From Closterium sp. NIES-65 (Eukaryota > Streptophyta > Zygnematophyceae > Desmidiales > Closteriaceae): a stretch of DNA of 64,000 nucleotides. Position 1 is the stretch's first letter; each line of letters starts with the position of its first letter. Below, piece after piece: positions 60,438 to 64,000 of the stretch. Made by a program: the position numbers and the translations under genes. The stretch is from assembly GCA_948144175.1 (NCBI GenBank), contig CANXME010002467.1, positions 62,001-126,000 on the forward strand. The letters run 5' to 3'. Under the pieces are notes generated by a model, which saw only the letters and a list, made by a program, of their open reading frames with translations, was not told where the DNA came from and did no database searches.

Positions 60438-62128
60438 CAGGCCCTCAGAAGTCAGCGAAAAAAGGCTGATTAGGGGTAAAAAGGCTGTGATTTCAGTGGT
60501 GGGGGAATATTGAGGCTGCTGTGTCAGTTTTTTTTTTTTAAGTGTTTGCTGAAAGTTCAGTTTTTTTTAATCGGTTTTTGCTGAAATATCAGTTTTTTTC
60601 CAGTAGGCTACGCTGTATCGTCAGAGTTGTAAGAAAGGGTTGGGCTGAAATCCTTGTAGTGGAGATTCGCGTAAGAGCCCTGAATTCCTGACGTCTAGGT
60701 ACACTGCTTCGACCCCGCCTCCGTCAATCACGCCGAAATGGCAAGATTCCTTGCCAACGCATTCGGGAATGGCATTATTCCCGAATGTTCACTTCACTGC
60801 TGTCTTATCGCGAAGGTATCTTCGCTCCTGATTGGTTGTTTGGGCAACCACATCACTCTCTGGCGAATGGAAAGTCAACAGCGCTGCACAACGCACGCAC
60901 GTTTCCTAATCTTTGGCGGAGGCTTCAGTCGCTGGCTGTCGCCCTTCATCGAGCGTTACGGCCCCGGAAAGGACCGTGAGGTGACAGTGGAGGGGCCCGA
61001 CTTTGATGGGCGACCAGCAACATTCAAGTTCACGCTCCACGAGGACAAGGTCAAAGGCTACGAAGGCCCGTGTGATCACGACGCCTATGTGGAGGCCTGC
61101 ACCGACTTTGCCGAGCGCATCGTGGCGAACCTGGAGAGTCGGTTGAGTGACTTGGACTCATTGTCGGGAGTCCGACTGTTCCTGCCGGATGAGTGGCCGA
61201 AGAGCAAGTTGGAGCGTCACGCACGATGCGTTGACTGGCTGCAGTCGCTGGTGACGCTATTCAAGGCAGAGCAGGCAGAAGACATATTGCCAGGTGGAGT
61301 TGTGTTTTCTGTTTGTTTCAATGCCATCGTATTGTTTCTCTTTAGAGCCAATACACCTCCTTCTTGTTTGCTTAATTCATCACTAAGCCCTGTCTTGCAT
61401 TGTTTCCTCCCCCTCCACTTGTTGCCATGCCAGGTATCAAGAAGCGGCAGGCCCACAAAGAGCTGCGACTGTTCTGCTCCGTCCGTGCCTCTGCACCGAA
61501 CGGGGAGAGGTCTTTCCACGATGGCCTCACGGCGATTTTGAAGACTCCTGACTGGCGGAGGAGTTACCCCAACCTGGTGCTGTTGTGGGTAGCAGTGGCG
61601 GTGATTCCCCTTAGCACTGTGGAGTGCGAAAGGGGCTTCTCTCGCCAGAACGTGATCAAGTCCTGGCAGCGGAGCAGCCTCAAAGATGCACGGCTGGGAG
61701 ACCTAATGTGCATGTCTCTGATGCCGTACGAGCCACAGTTCGACAAGGTGGTCGACATTTGGAGAAGCTACAAGAAGAGAAAGCCGTTCTCTAATGCCCC
61801 TAATTCCACCCAAGGGGAAACGAGCAAGAAGGGTAGAGCGACAGCTATGGAAGTAGATGAACCCCATGCTGTAGAAGATGTAGGCTCTAGTGGTAGTGAG
61901 GATGAAGAAGATGACGAGGTTGATGATGATCTTGATAGTTAATTGTAATTCTTACAAGATATGAGTGGATCAGACTTCACCGCAAAACGACGCTGATCGT
62001 TCAGCTTTTTTTCTCCTAGACACCCTGGAAAATCAGTTTTTTTTTTACCAACTCCACTGACCACTCAGCCATGAATCCATTCCTAAGGATGACTAGTCAG
62101 CTTACGCCAAAACGAATCTGAGGGCCTG
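60438..62128 (+). mobile_element. hAT DNA transposon (1,691 bp)
   Basis: Terminal inverted repeats CAGGCCCTCAGA (60438-60449) and TCTGAGGGCCTG (62117-62128) are perfect over 12 bp. The 8-bp target duplication CTATCAAG is exact (60430-60437, 62129-62136), as hAT elements make. The interior has several T runs and a gene for the C-terminal part of a hAT transposase. Confidence 0.93.
60738..61942 (+). CDS. hAT transposase, C-terminal part, 2 exons
   Basis: Exons 60738-61293 and 61434-61942 join in phase (PG-IKKRQ) to give 354 aa. The end carries the hAT dimerisation motif: PNLVLLWVAVAVIPLSTVECERGF is typical, followed by SLKDARLGDLMCM. The tail is acidic (EDEEDDEVDDD). The zinc-finger and the N-terminal catalytic region are missing, and hAT transposases are normally over 600 aa, so this copy is most likely an internally deleted, non-autonomous derivative. 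The start codon is uncertain. Confidence 0.8.
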
Positions 62129-62157
62129 CTATCAAGATACCTACAACATCAAAAATC

Positions 62158-63460
62158 ATGGCTACTCAGAAGGAAAGGAGTTCCTCTAATGGTTCTCCCG
62201 GCACTACCCCTAATCCACCTCCTGCCTCTGGCCTACAGACAGAGCAGGGCACGGCGACAAGACCAGCAGCAGGGTCCACTGAAACTCCTGCGAATAAGCC
62301 TGCGGGCTTCAACCAAGACATGATGGAGAAGTTCTTCTCCTTCATGTCCTTCTACGAGCAACACCAGCAGTCGGCACCTGCGCAGTCAAACAACAGCAAT
62401 AACAACAACGACGTGATGCCCATGAGCCCCGACGGCTCATCCTACGCACGTGGAAATCAACAGCAGCAACCTACCTTTGCTCCGTACGGGCCTTAGAACG
62501 GCTCCGTCAGCTTTATGCCACACTCGCAGCCTGCACCTGGACAAGAGAAGACACTAGACGCACTTCAAGTTCAGTCGCAGTTCGCGCACGTCTTAAAACT
62601 GCAAACGACAAGGCCTTTCGACGGAAATGACTTCTTCACCTGGTCATTCGAGTTCGAGCTAATGATGGAAGGCGCGCAGATCCTTGGCTTCTTCGACGGG
62701 TCTCTGCCATACCCAACACATGGCACACAGTACGACAAGCAGCAGTACACGTATCAGTCAATGATGGCGTACACAATACTACTGAGAAACATCACTCCGA
62801 ATCAGCAGCAGAATATACCGTCTTACCGGGGATACGGCAACTCTGCAGAGCTCGCATACAACCACATGAAAAACCTGTGTCAAGCAACAGACAGCGTCAA
62901 TCAAAGTCGGTTAATGGCGCAACTGACAACAGTCGAAATGAAACCGGGCGAAAAAGGGATGGCGTATATCAGTCGATGTCGCGAATTGCGCGACAAACTC
63001 CTTCGATGTGGAGGGTCAATATCTGAAGACGCCTTCGTGGCAGTTATCATCGGCGGCCTCGGTCCTCAATGGCGCGCCACAAAGGCCATTCTCCGAGCTC
63101 ACGCAAGAATCTCCGAAACAGCGCTTTGCGCTGAAATTCATGCCGAACAACAAGACATGGACCTCCAAGAAGAAAGGCATAAGAGGAAGACGTCAGTACC
63201 AGAATTCGCCTTCCACACTCAGCGACGCTACAACAACAACAACAGCTGACAACAACCAAAGCCCGTACCTCCGTTCTGTCATCTCTGCAAGACGTCAGGA
63301 CATCCGCACACACACTGCCCGAATCGACAACAGTCAACACCGCCACAGCGACAGCTTCGACCTTCAAGCAGCCAAGTCGCTTCAATACAAGCGAACTGTT
63401 ATAGTCAAGAGTCCACTTAGAGGTCGCGGATGCCCATCAAACTGCCTAAGCAGAATCTGA
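62158..63460 (+). pseudogene. Copia G gag remnant
   Basis: The ATG at 62158 gives MATQKERSSSNGS. TAG at 62494-62496 and TGA at 63247-63249 interrupt a frame that otherwise runs through RPFDGNDFFTWSFEFELMM, GYGNSAELAYNHMKN and the CCHC knuckle CHLCKTSGHPHTHC (from about 63274). Both stops replace Gln or Arg codons of the relative D. Confidence 0.87.
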
Positions 63461-63507
63461 CGTCTTCAAACCGCCTCTGTTCAAAACGCCGTCACGATCA
63501 GCTCCAA

Positions 63508-64000
63508 TAACACATGAGGCTGAAACTTGGGCAGCAGTTAGCCTTAGGTGTCTGCTTTCCAACGGTGTATTGCTTGCTTTTATTAGAGGTGTATGCGCTA
63601 GGCTGTGAACGAAAACGTAAGCTCGGCTGAAAAACGTGTATTCTCATTGATGCAAGGAAGAGGTGAGTACAACATTGCATAGGGGACTCATAAGGGGTTA
63701 GGTCGTCCTGGGAACTCAGAGAAGGTTGAGTCCTAGAGGAGAAAGGCTAGAGAAAGATGGGAAACGTCCTAGCTAGGTCAACAAAGCCAACCACACTTGG
63801 ATGTTCAGAGCTGTACTCAAGGCTACCAATAGTGAGTCAAGCCAACATGAGTCAGCTTGTCTTCCCACTTGCACCCTCTTGCAAGCTGTTTCCAGGAAGA
63901 CCACACTTCTCAAAAGGAGGGCTGTATATTCCCACTTGACCACCTGTACTTCTTGTCTCATTCTCTGTCCCTGCACCATTGGCATGACAACAATGAAAGG
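63508..64000. other. Unassigned sequence at the right edge
   Basis: Composition changes to about 50% GC without tandem repeats. Small open frames on both strands (up to 70 codons) resemble nothing I recognise. It may be the start of another element or single-copy DNA. Confidence 0.4.

Larger units (their letters stand above)
59949..63507 (+). mobile_element. Copia G: 5' LTR and gag of a Copia, split by a hAT element
   Basis: The LTR (59949-60400) is followed by primer site TGGTATGAGAGC (60401-60412). Gag resumes after the hAT insert at 62137. The sequence stops matching element D at about 63300-63500 and no pol is found, so the element is truncated. D and G are the same family, in opposite orientation at the two ends of the window. 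Confidence 0.85.

Overview
The window is nuclear DNA from a plant-lineage eukaryote: intron-rich, GC-rich host genes next to a dense pile of LTR retrotransposons. The mix points to a streptophyte green alga. It has a plant-type phospholipid flippase, a bacterial-type (IPT9-like) tRNA dimethylallyltransferase, a nuclear LD-carboxypeptidase, an ATG22/UMF1-type transporter, and Gly-rich Copia Gag proteins. A zygnematophyte such as Closterium would fit, but that is inference without a search.

Layout. Bases 1-31738 are almost entirely nested mobile elements. From the left: the 3' end of a Copia element (F) with a GTCGAC-rich tail; a 5'-truncated Gypsy chromovirus (Gypsy-1) inserted in the gag of Copia A; Copia A itself; and an old minus-strand Copia (D). 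D was hit by Copia A, a solo LTR, two non-coding LTR elements (C and E) and two MITEs. Copia B (14759-22237) sits inside the 3' LTR of C. Most junctions can be read to the base from target-site duplications, and the LTR lengths add up once inserts are removed. A complete minus-strand Gypsy chromovirus (H, 26223-31738) has identical 327-bp LTRs and a textbook -1 frameshift signal between gag and pol, yet carries two stops and a lost integrase catalytic glutamate.

Bases 32408-59753 hold four host genes, each rebuilt here as an in-frame exon chain: a P4-ATPase (minus, 10 exons, 1240 aa), a MiaA/IPT tRNA dimethylallyltransferase (minus, 6 exons, about 850 aa), an LD-carboxypeptidase (plus, 6 exons, 637 aa; divergent from MiaA) and an ATG22/UMF1-like major facilitator (plus, 7 exons, 553 aa). 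Bases 59949-63507 are another Copia (G) with a hAT DNA transposon inside it. The last 500 bases are unassigned.

The main observation concerns the host genes. In all four, exon edges with their splice sites are copied into the adjacent introns, from one to five extra copies each. In several introns the 5' splice-site segment has become a minisatellite (24 copies of 21 bp after LD-carboxypeptidase exon 4; about 13 copies of 20-22 bp after MiaA exon 4), or the polypyrimidine tract before an acceptor has expanded to over 1 kb. This looks like a continuing process of splice-junction duplication. The four genes do not form a pathway. MiaA and LD-carboxypeptidase share a divergent 0.6-kb promoter interval.
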